Shown: piece after piece, positions 52,869 through 62,144 of the stretch
Position numbering within the stretch: position 1 is the first letter of the stretch
Layout: every line of letters starts with the position of its first letter
NCBI RefSeq assembly: GCF_020215665.1
Contig: NZ_CP084061.1
Span: forward strand, 2,388,001 to 2,452,000
Origin: Blautia parvula
Lineage (GTDB): Bacteria > Bacillota > Clostridia > Lachnospirales > Lachnospiraceae
Length of the DNA stretch: 64,000 nt
Direction of reading: 5' to 3'
The notes under the pieces: generated by a model
Seen by the model: the letters and a program-made list of their open reading frames with translations, nothing else
What the model was told of the DNA's origin: nothing
Databases searched by the model: none
Program-made: the position numbers and the translations under genes

Positions 52869-54644
52869 CTAATCGTCCTGCCTCAGTTTGTCTACAGGAA
52901 TCCGTATAGTGACCTTCGTCCCTCCATTTTTCCGGTTCTCGAACCTCAATGCGCTGTCTTCCCCGTAACGCATTTTCAATCGTTCATTTACATTATAAAT
53001 GCCATGTCTGTGCCTTTTTCCGCTGTTATCATAGGTATTTCCGTCCAGCAGCACAGCAACCTGTTTCTCATCGATTCCTGTTCCGTTATCCCAGACACAA
53101 ATCACCAGTTCTCTATCCTCTTCCTCGGCTGAGATACCAATATATCCTTTTTCAGGTTTTGACTGAATGCCATGCAGGATACTGTTCTCCACCAACGGCT
53201 GAAGAAAAAATTTGATAACCCGGTATTTCATCACAGACTCCGGTATATCAATAAGGTATACCAGCTTATCCTCAAATCTTTTTTTCTGCAGCAGGAGATA
53301 GTTTCTGGTGTTTTCCACTTCTTTTGACAGCTCAATTTCTTTTTCTCCCCTGCCCAAACTGAACCTGAACATTTTGGAAAGGCACTGAATCATTTCTGCT
53401 ATTTCTGTTTGGTCATTTGCCATTGCCTTCCAACTGATGCAGTCCAGCGTATTATAGAGAAAATGAGGATTGATCTGTGCCTGCAGGTTTTCAAGCTGGG
53501 CCTGCTTTGCATTTAACTTTTCCCTCATGACCTCGTTTACAAGAATATGTATGCGGTTGATCAACCTATTGTACGCATCTCCGAGTTGAATGAACTCATC
53601 AATCCTTCTGATTTTAATCTCTTCCTTAAAGTTCTGGTCCTCTGCGCGCCCCATAATCTCATTCAGATTTTGAAGCTCCCGCGTAACGCCATGCGAAAAC
53701 CGGCTGTATATGTAAGAGGCAATGATGATCACGAAACATGTGACAAGCGCCACGATTAGGATATTAATCCACTGACTGCTCAGGACAGCACTCACCATGC
53801 CTACACACAAATAGTTCCATTCCATGTGAGTGTCATAACATCCTGTAACAAAATATTTTCCATTTCTTTTACTATCTATTTCTTCTTTTTCTGCAGCTTT
53901 TATTTCGCTTATGAACTCCTGTACTTCCTGATTTTCTGTTTCAGGTCCAAACAATAACTCGCTCTCACCCCCATATATATAAAATTCCCCTATAGCAGGA
54001 TTGCTCAGGCTATCTACCATTTTAGACAGATATTCATTGTCAAGAACAACCATGAGAATTCCAATTCCGTCTACAGTGTCTCTTTTATTAATCACTCTGG
54101 CAAACAAAATTTTATTTTTCTGTTCTCTGATTCCACTAAAATCAGAACTTACCCATATAAAATTCCCTTTTTTCTGAATCACATCAGGGTACCAGCTCTG
54201 TTTCTTCCATACTGACAGATTGCTGATATAAGAAGGACTATCCCCAACTGTAAAACCATTTCCGTTTAAATCAAAAACAGAGAGTGATTCAATATAATCC
54301 TGTTCCATAATCAATCTGGTGATTTCCTCCTTAGCCTGCTGCAAAATATTATTATAGGAGGGATTCTGATGTTCTGCTGTCAGCATATTTTGGATGCTGG
54401 AGTCTGAAAGAATAAATCGTGATTTATTCTCTACATCAGTTGTAATATATTCCACATTCCTTGATAGGTCCTGAATGAACTGCGAAGCATATGTTGAATA
54501 GTTTTTCACGGTTATTTTACCTGTTATGATTGCCGAAGTGGCTAAGATTATAAGAACTGCCAATATAAAGATACTGTTGAAGGTCAGCATCAAAGATGGA
54601 TATAACTTTAGTTTATAAAACCAGTTTTTCATTTTAATTTTCAT
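52869..54644 (-). CDS. YesM-type sensor histidine kinase
   Basis: A 591-residue membrane kinase. Two membrane helices (about 18-40 and 292-315) enclose an extracellular sensor domain of about 250 residues, probably Cache-like, which would see an external sugar or a binding protein. A HAMP region is followed by a His-kinase domain of the LytS/YesM group, with INPHFLYNTLDCISWKAM (phospho-acceptor His about 396) and HATPase motifs LQPLVENSILHGI and WDNGTGI. Start is ATG at 54644; another ATG 12 nt downstream is possible. Confidence 0.92.
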   Translation of the reverse strand: MKIKMKNWFYKLKLYPSLMLTFNSIFILAVLIILATSAIITGKITVKNYSTYASQFIQDLSRNVEYITTDVENKSRFILSDSSIQNMLTAEHQNPSYNNILQQAKEEITRLIMEQDYIESLSVFDLNGNGFTVGDSPSYISNLSVWKKQSWYPDVIQKKGNFIWVSSDFSGIREQKNKILFARVINKRDTVDGIGILMVVLDNEYLSKMVDSLSNPAIGEFYIYGGESELLFGPETENQEVQEFISEIKAAEKEEIDSKRNGKYFVTGCYDTHMEWNYLCVGMVSAVLSSQWINILIVALVTCFVIIIASYIYSRFSHGVTRELQNLNEIMGRAEDQNFKEEIKIRRIDEFIQLGDAYNRLINRIHILVNEVMREKLNAKQAQLENLQAQINPHFLYNTLDCISWKAMANDQTEIAEMIQCLSKMFRFSLGRGEKEIELSKEVENTRNYLLLQKKRFEDKLVYLIDIPESVMKYRVIKFFLQPLVENSILHGIQSKPEKGYIGISAEEEDRELVICVWDNGTGIDEKQVAVLLDGNTYDNSGKRHRHGIYNVNERLKMRYGEDSALRFENRKNGGTKVTIRIPVDKLRQDD

Positions 54645-54770
54645 TTTATCATCCGCCCTCTACATTATATATAATTTGATTATAACAGATATAAAAATAA
54701 AAAAGAATAGTTGACAGGCAGATGGAAAATAATGTAAGTTCGCATTTTAAAACACCGTACAATTATAAAA

Positions 54771-54816
54771 TGGGGCTGCTACACCTATTATTCACCAGTG
54801 CAGCAGCCCCATTTTT
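54771..54816 (-). terminator. terminator of the prfA operon
   Basis: Stem GGGGCTGCT / AGCAGCCCC with a 21-nt loop, followed by ATTTTATAATTG on the minus strand. It also has T's on the plus side. Confidence 0.75.
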
Positions 54817-54839
54817 CACAGCACAACGGCTGTCTTATG

Positions 54840-55913
54840 TTATTTATCATTCATTTTCGTCAACTTAGCCGCCTGGTCTGCAGCCGTAAGACTGTCTATG
54901 ATCTCTTCCAGATCACCGTTCAGCACACCGTCTAGACGATGCAGTGTCAGTTTGATCCTGTGATCTGTCACACGTCCCTGGGGGAAATTATAGGTCCTGA
55001 TCTTCTCAGAGCGGTCCCCGGTACCCACCTGGCTTCTTCTGGCTTCTGCCTCCTCGTCGTGGCGCTTCTCCAGCTCCATCTCATACAGTCTGGAACGAAG
55101 CACCTTAAGCGCTTTGTCTTTGTTCTTGAGCTGTGACTTTTCATCCTGGCAGGAGATGACGATTCCTGTGGGGATATGGGTCAGACGTACCGCAGAATCT
55201 GTGGTGTTGACACACTGGCCGCCGTTTCCGGAAGCACGGAATACGTCGAACTTACAGTCATTCATATCAAGATGGAAGTCAATCTCCTCTGCCTCCGGCA
55301 TGATTGCCACCGTTATGGTGGAGGTATGGATACGGCCGCCGCTCTCTGTCTCAGGCACACGCTGGACGCGGTGTACACCGCTTTCATACTTCAGCCTGGA
55401 ATAAGCGCCTTTTCCGTTGATCATGAAAGTGACCTCTTTGAAACCGCCGATGCCGTTCTCATTGAGGCTCATCATATCTGTCTTCCAGTTCTGGGACTCC
55501 GCAAATTTCACATACATACGGTAGATCTCCGCCGCGAAAAGCGCTGCCTCGTCTCCGCCTGCACCTGCTCTGATTTCCACAATAACGTTCTTCTCATCAT
55601 TGGGGTCCTTCGGCAGAAGTAAGATCTTCAGCTCGCGCTCCAGCTCCTCAATACGCTTCTTGGCGTCTGAGAGTTCTTCTTTGAGCATCTCGCGCATCTC
55701 CGGGTCTGACTCTTCATCCAGCATCATAAGGCTGTCTTCTACTGTCTGTTTACAATTTTTATATTCACGATACGCGTCCGCTATGGGCTGCAGATCGCTC
55801 TGTTCCTTCATCAGCTTCTGGAAGCGCGCCGTGTCATTCGCAACTGTAGGCTCATTTAACTCATTTAAAATCTCCTCCAGACGAATCAAAATATCATCTA
55901 ACTTATCAAACAT
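54840..55913 (-). CDS. prfA: peptide chain release factor 1
   Basis: Terminates translation at UAA and UAG. The 357-residue protein has the GGQ loop in [10 protein letters not shown] (GGQ 231-233) and the PxT stop-recognition motif PET (187-189) in [14 protein letters not shown], common in Firmicute RF1. I start at [14 protein letters not shown] (ATG at 55913), behind AGGAGG; a longer frame adds 14 residues of no family match. It overlaps prmC by 8 nt. prmC modifies the Gln of GGQ, so the two are functionally linked. Confidence 0.97.
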   Translation of the reverse strand: MFDKLDDILIRLEEILNELNEPTVANDTARFQKLMKEQSDLQPIADAYREYKNCKQTVEDSLMMLDEESDPEMREMLKEELSDAKKRIEELERELKILLLPKDPNDEKNVIVEIRAGAGGDEAALFAAEIYRMYVKFAESQNWKTDMMSLNENGIGGFKEVTFMINGKGAYSRLKYESGVHRVQRVPETESGGRIHTSTITVAIMPEAEEIDFHLDMNDCKFDVFRASGNGGQCVNTTDSAVRLTHIPTGIVISCQDEKSQLKNKDKALKVLRSRLYEMELEKRHDEEAEARRSQVGTGDRSEKIRTYNFPQGRVTDHRIKLTLHRLDGVLNGDLEEIIDSLTAADQAAKLTKMNDK

Positions 55914-56775
55914 GGTGTTCCTCCTGTTTCTTTCTTCCCAGCACCACCCTGTCAAGGCCTGCCAGGTCCTTCACTACTCTTATCTCTGTATATCCGGCGT
56001 CCTGCAGCATAAGGCGCACCGAGCCGCCCTGGTTATATCCAATCTCAAAAGCCAGAATCCCTCCGGGCTTCAGATACTCCCCCGCCTCGCCTGATATCCT
56101 TCTGTAAAAATACAGGCCGTCCGCAGTCCCGTCAAGGGCCATTCTCGGCTCGTGGTCTCTTACTTCCTCCATCAGGCTATCAACGACATGGCTCTCTATA
56201 TATGGCGGATTGGAAACAATAATGTCATATGTTCCACTGATATCTGCAAATAGATCACTTTTTTTCCATACAGCCGGTATTCCCAGCTCTCTGCTGTTTT
56301 TTGCTGCCACAGCAAGGGCTTCTTCGGACAGGTCCGCTCCAACCCCCTCCGCTTCTTTTAAAACGGACAAAAGAGCCAGCAAAATGCAGCCGCTGCCTGT
56401 GCACATATCCAGAATCCTGGATCTGCTGCTGCCCGCCTGCATCTTCCCGGCTTCGAGGAGCACTTCCTCTACCAGAACTTCCGTATCCTGCCGTGGAGTC
56501 AGCACATGCTCATCCACATAAAATTTCAATCCATAGAACCAGGCCTCGTGGGTGATGTGCTGGAGAGGAATGTGCTGTGCACGTCTCCTGATCATCTCCC
56601 TGTATTTCTCTGCCTGCTCCCGAGACATTTCCTCGTTCTCCCTAATAAAATAGGAAGCCCGTGTCATGCCTGTTATATATTCCATCAAAAGCCATGCATC
56701 AGTTGTACTGTCTGCGATTCCGGCTTCTTCCAGTGTCTTTCTTCCCTCCAGAAGAAGTTCTCTATGCGTCTGCAT
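55906..56775 (-). CDS. prmC: release factor glutamine methyltransferase
   Basis: Methylates the GGQ glutamine of release factors, including the downstream prfA product. The 289-residue enzyme has an N-terminal helical domain, the SAM-binding [13 protein letters not shown] (about 115-130) and the catalytic SNPPY (about 180). Start ATG at 56775 has AGGAG upstream; another ATG, 21 nt earlier, is in frame. It overlaps the DUF1385 gene by 14 nt and prfA by 8 nt, a tightly coupled group. Confidence 0.95.
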   Translation of the reverse strand: MQTHRELLLEGRKTLEEAGIADSTTDAWLLMEYITGMTRASYFIRENEEMSREQAEKYREMIRRRAQHIPLQHITHEAWFYGLKFYVDEHVLTPRQDTEVLVEEVLLEAGKMQAGSSRSRILDMCTGSGCILLALLSVLKEAEGVGADLSEEALAVAAKNSRELGIPAVWKKSDLFADISGTYDIIVSNPPYIESHVVDSLMEEVRDHEPRMALDGTADGLYFYRRISGEAGEYLKPGGILAFEIGYNQGGSVRLMLQDAGYTEIRVVKDLAGLDRVVLGRKKQEEHHV

Positions 56776-57808
56776 AACAACCCTCTCCTGTTTCACATCT
56801 GTGTGAAGCGGTCATACGGTCTTCTTCCGCCTGTGCGATCTTCTCACGGGCATCCGGGAAATTTTCCAGAAGATATGCCTTCCAGTCAAAGACTGCCTCC
56901 ACCGCCGCGATGGCAACCTCCGCCATATCCGGTGTGGGTTCTTTTGTGGTCAGCTTCTGCATAGCCATACCCGGCTTTGAAAGCGCACACACCACAGGAT
57001 TCTCACTTCTTCCCGCCAGCCTGATAATTTCATAGGAAATACCGGCGATCACCGGCACCAGCAGAATACGGATCACAACCCGCAGCCACATGGTATGTAC
57101 CGGCACAACAGCAAAAAATCCCAGGAAAAATATGATACTCACAACAATGACAAAAAACAGAAAACTGGTCCCGCAGCGTTTGTGGAGTCTGGAGCTCTCC
57201 ATAACGTTTTCCACGGTCAGGGCCTTTCCGTGTTCCACACAGTTAATACACTTGTGCTCTGCCCCATGGTACATGAACACTCTCTGGATATCCTCCATCT
57301 TGGAAATCAAAAGCAGATATCCCAAAAAGAGCAGGATTCTCACCAGCGCCTCCGCCAGGGTCACCCCCGTCTCCGAAGCGCCTACCCTGTGCAGCAGGCT
57401 GGCGATCAGATACGGCAGCACCATGAACAGACCTACAGAGAGAATCACAGAAAAGATTACGGTTCCTGTCATAAGGATACTTTCCTGTTTCTTCTGTTTT
57501 GCGTCGTATTTTTCCCGTTCTTCCTGATTCAGGGCTTCTCTCTTTTTAATCTCCTCCTCTTCCTCCTCAAAGAAGGTTGCGGAGTACATCAGGCATTTTG
57601 TGCCCACTACCAGCGAATCAATGAAATTGAACACGCCTCTGATAATAGGAAGAGAGAGTATCTTTTTGTTCTTAATAAAACTCTTGTAGTCTTCTATCTT
57701 AACTTCAATCTCTTTGTCCGGCTTTCTGACAGCTATGGAGTATTGATCCTGATGACGCATCATGATGCCTTCCATGACTGCCTGTCCGCCGATGTTAGAT
57801 GATTTCAT
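56762..57808 (-). CDS. DUF1385 (YqhQ-type) membrane protein
   Basis: A 348-residue member of the DUF1385 family, recognised by the opening NIGGQAVMEGIMMR and the central MYHGAEHKCINCVEHGKALTVENV. It has about five hydrophobic segments between residues 100 and 275. The invariant His/Glu/Cys cluster suggests metal binding, but no function is established. It lies at its usual Firmicute location next to rpmE and prmC-prfA. Overlaps the start of prmC. Confidence 0.93.
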   Translation of the reverse strand: MKSSNIGGQAVMEGIMMRHQDQYSIAVRKPDKEIEVKIEDYKSFIKNKKILSLPIIRGVFNFIDSLVVGTKCLMYSATFFEEEEEEIKKREALNQEEREKYDAKQKKQESILMTGTVIFSVILSVGLFMVLPYLIASLLHRVGASETGVTLAEALVRILLFLGYLLLISKMEDIQRVFMYHGAEHKCINCVEHGKALTVENVMESSRLHKRCGTSFLFFVIVVSIIFFLGFFAVVPVHTMWLRVVIRILLVPVIAGISYEIIRLAGRSENPVVCALSKPGMAMQKLTTKEPTPDMAEVAIAAVEAVFDWKAYLLENFPDAREKIAQAEEDRMTASHRCETGEGCYADA

Positions 57809-57890
57809 CTATACCTCCATATCATACAAATCCCCAAAAGCAGCAGCGATTTGCCAAAGCAGATACTATACTGCTCAGGATATACAATAA

Positions 57891-57918
57891 GAGGCTGAAG
57901 TCCTAAAACCTCAGCCTC
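57891..57918 (-). terminator. hairpin after rpmE
   Basis: Stem GAGGCTGA / TCAGCCTC with a 12-nt loop. The minus-strand T run is weak (TCTTATTG), and T's follow on the plus strand. It lies between rpmE and the DUF1385 gene. Confidence 0.55.
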
Positions 57919-57928
57919 TCCCGTTTTT

Positions 57929-58132
57929 TTATTTGTCCATGCCGTATTTTTTGTTGAACTTATCAATACGTCCACGAGCCTGTGCAGCTTTCTGCTGTCC
58001 TGTATAGAAAGGATGACATTTAGAGCAAACTTCTACGTGGAGTTCTTTCTTTGTAGAGCCTGTTTTAAATGTATTTCCACAGTTGCATACTACTGTACAT
58101 TCCTGGTAGTTTGGATGGATTCCTTCTTTCAT
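57929..58132 (-). CDS. rpmE: 50S ribosomal protein L31
   Basis: A 67-residue ribosomal protein of the zinc-binding (C+) type: Cys16 and Cys18 in VVCNCGN and Cys36 and Cys39 in [13 protein letters not shown] chose the ATG at 58132, giving the family start [10 protein letters not shown], behind AGAGGTG; a GTG 9 nt earlier is in frame and overlaps that site. Located between rho and the DUF1385 gene as in many Clostridia. The zinc type is normally made when zinc is available; no zinc-free paralog lies in the window. Confidence 0.97.
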   Translation of the reverse strand: MKEGIHPNYQECTVVCNCGNTFKTGSTKKELHVEVCSKCHPFYTGQQKAAQARGRIDKFNKKYGMDK

Positions 58133-58236
58133 CTTTTTCACCTCTTCTATCGTTTGTTATTTATCTTTATTTTGCGTTTTACAAATTCAAACAGCTTTTA
58201 AATTATAGCATATGATTTTTATAAATGCAAGCATTA

Positions 58237-59766
58237 TTATAGAAATCGTTGTTTTTTCACTGTCTGTACAAATTCATTGTTATTGCGGGTGTGTGCGAAC
58301 ATATTTAAGATGTTCTCAAGGGCATCATCTGCCTTCATTCCGTTCAGGGCTTTGCGCATGATATCCACTGCCTCATGCTCCTCTTTTGTGAGCAGAAGAT
58401 CCTCTCTTCTGGTACCTGATTTGGAAATATCAATAGCCGGGAATACGCGCTTTTCCTGAAGTCTTCTGTCCAGAACCAGCTCCATGTTGCCGGTACCCTT
58501 GAACTCCTCGTAAACCACATCATCCATCTTGCTTCCGGTATCCACAAGGGCTGTGGCAAGGATCGTCAGGCTTCCGCCCTCTCTCATATTTCTGGCAGCA
58601 CCGAAGAAGCGCTTTGGCATGTGCAGCGCCGCCGGGTCAAGACCGCCGGACAGCGTACGGCCGCTTGGCGGAACAGTCAGGTTGTAGGCTCTTGCCAGCC
58701 TTGTAATACTGTCTATGAATATGGTAACATCTTTCTTATGCTCCACCAGACGTTTTGCACGTTCTATGGTCATCTCGGAAACTCGCTTGTGGTGTTCCGG
58801 CAGCTCGTCAAAAGTGGAGTAGATAATCTCCACATTCGGTCCCTGAATGGCTTCCCTGATATCTGTTACCTCCTCAGGCCGCTCATCGATCAGCAGGATG
58901 ATCAGGTGCATCTCCGGATTGTTTTTCAAAATGGATTTGGCAGCGTCTTTTAAGAGGGTTGTCTTACCTGCTTTCGGAGGAGACACAATCATACCCCTCT
59001 GCCCTTTGCCGATTGGGCTGACTAAGTCCACAATACGCATGGCAAGGCTTCCGCCCGGACGCTCCAGGTGCAGTCTCTCATTGGGGAATATAGGGGTCAT
59101 GTCCTCAAAATTCAGCCTGCGCATCTCATTCGGTTTGATTCCGTTAATGGATGTCACGTAAAGGAGGGCAGAAAACTTTTCGTTCTGGCTCTTCACTCTT
59201 GTATTACCCCGGAGAATATCCCCGGTCTTCAGATTAAATCTGCGGATCTGTGAGGGAGACACATACACGTCGTTCTCACCCGGCAGATAATTCTCACTTC
59301 GGATAAACCCATAGCCGTCCGGCAGCACTTCCAGAATGCCGCTCACACTCATGCCGCTGTCCAAGTCTGACTGCTCCATAGGCGGGCGCTCTGTACGGCT
59401 CTCCTGCTTTTCTTCTTTTCTGACGTAGGTGCGGGACTCCTGACGATCTTCCTGGCGGCCGGACGTTCTTGTCTCCTGGCGCTCTTCCTGGCGGCCGGAT
59501 GCTCTTGTCTCCTGGCGCTCTTCCTGGCGACCGGATGCTCTTGACTCCTGGCGTTCTTCTGCCTTGCCCGCTCTTGACCCATTTCTGGATTCCTGTTCGC
59601 TTTCCTGGGGAGCACTGCTCTCCTTCATCTGGCGCTCCTTGTCATCTTCCTGCACCATGCGCTCCACCAATTCACTTTTTTTCAGGGTGGAAATTCCTCT
59701 CATTCCTCTGGCCTTGGCAATTTCTTTTAATGCCCCCAAAGACAGGGACTCATATTTTTCTCTCAT
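58237..59766 (-). CDS. rho: transcription termination factor Rho with repeat insert
   Basis: An RNA-dependent helicase that terminates transcription. An N-terminal SAP-like helical domain (about 1-48) is followed by a charged, repetitive linker (about 50-130), the cold-shock RNA-binding domain ([37 protein letters not shown]), Walker [11 protein letters not shown] and Walker [13 protein letters not shown], plus the R-loop region. The protein is 509 residues, longer than E. coli Rho (419), with the difference in the linker. The linker carries four near-identical 12-residue units (see repeat at 59392-59550). The start ATG follows AAAGGA. Confidence 0.96.
   Translation of the reverse strand: MREKYESLSLGALKEIAKARGMRGISTLKKSELVERMVQEDDKERQMKESSAPQESEQESRNGSRAGKAEERQESRASGRQEERQETRASGRQEERQETRTSGRQEDRQESRTYVRKEEKQESRTERPPMEQSDLDSGMSVSGILEVLPDGYGFIRSENYLPGENDVYVSPSQIRRFNLKTGDILRGNTRVKSQNEKFSALLYVTSINGIKPNEMRRLNFEDMTPIFPNERLHLERPGGSLAMRIVDLVSPIGKGQRGMIVSPPKAGKTTLLKDAAKSILKNNPEMHLIILLIDERPEEVTDIREAIQGPNVEIIYSTFDELPEHHKRVSEMTIERAKRLVEHKKDVTIFIDSITRLARAYNLTVPPSGRTLSGGLDPAALHMPKRFFGAARNMREGGSLTILATALVDTGSKMDDVVYEEFKGTGNMELVLDRRLQEKRVFPAIDISKSGTRREDLLLTKEEHEAVDIMRKALNGMKADDALENILNMFAHTRNNNEFVQTVKKQRFL
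59392..59550 (-). repeat. tandem 36-bp repeats inside rho
   Basis: Encodes [48 protein letters not shown] and a partial QESRT (residues about 73-125). The first three are nearly identical at DNA level. The region is Arg/Gln/Glu-rich and probably disordered. Confidence 0.85.
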
Positions 59767-59985
59767 TATATTAATCCTTTCTTTAAAAATCGCAACAAAT
59801 GGGTAATCGTCTGATTCGACATGAATAGATCTATGAATATTTCTCTTTCTTCTATAATCCTACCATACTTTCTGGAAAAAAGCAAAAGAATAATATGCAA
59901 TTTATAATTTTTTTCTTCCGGTGCCTTATTGTCATCTGCCCTTACTTATTTTATAATATAAAAAAAGAAAAGGAGGCTGTTTTTT

Positions 59986-60354
59986 ATGAAATTTCAAATG
60001 ATACATGAGAATTATAATGTAGCTGACTTGTCACGCTCTCTGACATTTTACCAGGAGGCACTGGGGCTTACGGAAAAAAAACGCATCACCGCGGATGACG
60101 GTTCCTTTATCATTGTGTACGTGGGAAATGATACTACAGACTTTGAACTGGAACTGACATGGCTCCGTGACAGAGAAGAACCATACAGCCTGGGCGACAA
60201 TGAATTCCATCTGGCATTTCAGGCTGATAACTATGAGGAGGCTCATGCGCTTCACGAAAAAATGGGCTGCATCTGTTTTGAAAACCACGATATGGGCATC
60301 TATTTCATCTCGGACCCGGATGGCTACTGGCTGGAGGTTGTTCCTGCCAAATAA
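59986..60354 (+). CDS. glyoxalase I-type VOC protein
   Basis: A 122-residue lactoylglutathione lyase-like enzyme of the VOC family. Candidate metal ligands line up with E. coli GloA: His7 (MIHENYNV), Glu56 (LELTW), His75 (EFHLAF) and Glu117 (YWLEVV). A nickel- or zinc-dependent glyoxalase acting on methylglyoxal adducts of a low-molecular-weight thiol is likely; whether the thiol is glutathione is doubtful in this kind of organism. The ATG follows AAGGAGG. It is monocistronic with its own strong terminator, and is one of few plus-strand genes here. Confidence 0.85.
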   Translation: MKFQMIHENYNVADLSRSLTFYQEALGLTEKKRITADDGSFIIVYVGNDTTDFELELTWLRDREEPYSLGDNEFHLAFQADNYEEAHALHEKMGCICFENHDMGIYFISDPDGYWLEVVPAK

Positions 60355-60390
60355 TACACCGCAGGTCTGCAGGATATCCTGTATCCGAAG

Positions 60391-60436
60391 GGCTGCTGCA
60401 TCAGGCCGATGGCTTCTGATGCAGCAGTCCTTTTTT
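60391..60436 (+). terminator. terminator of the glyoxalase gene
   Basis: Stem GGCTGCTGCATCAG / CTGATGCAGCAGTCC with an 11-nt loop, followed by TTTTTT. Confidence 0.9.
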
Positions 60437-60476
60437 ATACAGGTAAGCTGTAAAGTACTGCTCCTTCACATTACTG

Positions 60477-61913
60477 TCAGTTCATGCTGATCCTCGGAAT
60501 CTCCTGGCCCCGCAGAAGTATTCTGGGGCCTCCGGTGTGTTCAATATATTCCTTTGTGATTATGACTTCCCCGATATTCTCATCCTTTGGAATCTCATAC
60601 ATGATATCCAGCATATATTCCTCCAGGATCGCGCGCAGGGCTCTGGCGCCTGTATGTTTCTCCAGGGCCATCTTCGCAATCGCACCAAGGGCTCCGTCGT
60701 CAAATTCCAGCTTCACCTCATCCAGTGCCAGCAGCTTCTGGTACTGTTTTAAAATGGCGTTCTTAGGCTCCTTGAGAATCTGCACCAGCATCTCCTCTGT
60801 CAGACCGCTGAGTGTGAAGATAATGGGAAGACGTCCCAAAAACTCCGGAATCATGCCAAACTTTTTCAGGTCATCCACGATCACCTTATCCAGTATATTG
60901 GCATCATGGTCATACTTGTCTTTCAGGTCAGCAAAGAAACCGATGGATGCCTGCTTATTCAGACGCTCCTTGATAATATTCTCCAGATCCGGAAAAGCTC
61001 CGCCGCAGATAAAGAGAATATTCTTGGTATCCACAGTGGTCAGAGGCACCATGGCATTCTTGCTGTTGGCTCCCACCGGAACCTCCACCTCACTGCCCTC
61101 CAGCAGCTTCAGCATTCCCTGCTGTACGGCCTCACCGCTTACGTCTCTCTGGTTCGTGTTCTTTTTCTTTGCGATTTTGTCAATCTCATCAATAAAAATG
61201 ATTCCGTGCTCTGCACGCTCCACATCATTGCCTGCCGCTGCCAGAAGCTTGCTGACAACACTCTCAATATCATCGCCGATATATCCTGCCTCAGTCAATG
61301 AGGTAGCGTCTGTGATCGCCAGGGGTACATCTAAAAGTCTTGCCAGTGTCTTGACCAGGTAAGTCTTGCCGCTTCCTGTCGGCCCGATCATCAGCATATT
61401 GGACTTTTCAATTTCAATATCATCCGCCCTGTCCGCAAATACTCTCTTATAATGGTTGTAGACAGCTACTGACATGACCTTCTTGGCCCGTTCCTGTCCG
61501 ATCACGTATTCATCCAGGCTGGCTTTTATTTTGTGGGGCGCCGGGATACTTCGGATGTCAAATGCCTTGGATGCTGTATTTTCCTGCTTTGGTTCCTCTT
61601 TTTTCTTTTTCACCCGCTGACGCTTTGGAATCTGGTTCTGCAGCGTGTTCAGATCGATCATGCTCACGTTGGGCATGTTCTTCATTAAATCGTTATAGTC
61701 AATCGGTGCGTTGTTCATGGTGTCAAAGCTTTTCTGCATGCATTCCACACAGATATGGATATCGTTTGGCAGGTCAATCATTTTCCCTGCTTTGCTCTCC
61801 GGCCTTCTGCACATGAAACAGATTTTTTCATAGTCTTCCTCGTCATTTGAGGAATTATCTGCGGTTAACTTGTCTTTTTCGGATTTCTCCAAATAGTCCT
61901 TATCGTCTGCCAT
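60477..61913 (-). CDS. ClpX-like AAA+ unfoldase, atypical paralog
   Basis: A 478-residue ClpX-family protein. An N-terminal zinc domain (Cys32, Cys35, Cys55, Cys58) is followed by the AAA+ module: Walker A GPTGSGKT (177-184), pore loop GYIG (210-213), Walker B FIDEID (240-245), and IGF (324-326) for docking on ClpP. The position of the usual RKH substrate-entry loop reads SKN (284-286) in GANSKNAMVP, so ssrA-type tag binding may be reduced or changed. It is longer than normal ClpX (about 420), mainly through a linker at residues 65-118. It is not next to clpP or tig, so it is probably a second copy with specialised substrates. Confidence 0.85.
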   Translation of the reverse strand: MADDKDYLEKSEKDKLTADNSSNDEEDYEKICFMCRRPESKAGKMIDLPNDIHICVECMQKSFDTMNNAPIDYNDLMKNMPNVSMIDLNTLQNQIPKRQRVKKKKEEPKQENTASKAFDIRSIPAPHKIKASLDEYVIGQERAKKVMSVAVYNHYKRVFADRADDIEIEKSNMLMIGPTGSGKTYLVKTLARLLDVPLAITDATSLTEAGYIGDDIESVVSKLLAAAGNDVERAEHGIIFIDEIDKIAKKKNTNQRDVSGEAVQQGMLKLLEGSEVEVPVGANSKNAMVPLTTVDTKNILFICGGAFPDLENIIKERLNKQASIGFFADLKDKYDHDANILDKVIVDDLKKFGMIPEFLGRLPIIFTLSGLTEEMLVQILKEPKNAILKQYQKLLALDEVKLEFDDGALGAIAKMALEKHTGARALRAILEEYMLDIMYEIPKDENIGEVIITKEYIEHTGGPRILLRGQEIPRISMN

Positions 61914-61967
61914 TTCCTATTCTCCCTGCCTTTTCTATATAAAATTTGATTATTAGTGATTTTTTGT

Positions 61968-62000
61968 ATCTGTTCAGTAAACTGAATCGTTACATTTTTC
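61968..62000. repeat. short piece of the dispersed hairpin repeat
   Basis: TTCAGTAAACTGAATCGTTAC shares CTGAATCGTTAC with the hairpin after argG (21929-21940). TTCAG-TAAA-CTGAA is a small hairpin. Confidence 0.4.
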
Positions 62001-62080
62001 TATCGTTTGTGGGTATCTTATCACAAATTCATATGAGTAACAAGTAAACTTTTCATTAACTGCCTGTAAAGCCGGCGAAG

Positions 62081-62124
62081 AAAAAGGCATCTGCCTGCAC
62101 ACTTCCATGTACAGGCAGACACCT
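62081..62124 (-). terminator. terminator of the htrA-like gene
   Basis: Minus-strand AGGTGTCTGCCTG pairs with CAGGCAGATGCCT (13 bp with two non-Watson-Crick positions), followed by TTTTTC. Confidence 0.75.
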
Positions 62125-62144
62125 CTGTCTGCTGTTTTTTAACT

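Noticed and set aside
57095-57802. A 235-codon plus-strand frame antisense to DUF1385
   Set aside because: His/Gln-rich and without family features; it is the complement of a conserved gene.
59392-59550. Considered as a CRISPR-like repeat array
   Set aside because: The units are contiguous, in frame and encode a repeated peptide inside rho; there are no spacers and no cas genes.
54840-59766. The rho-rpmE-DUF1385-prmC-prfA block as something unusual
   Set aside because: This order is the usual one in many Firmicutes, so it is ordinary apart from the Rho repeats.
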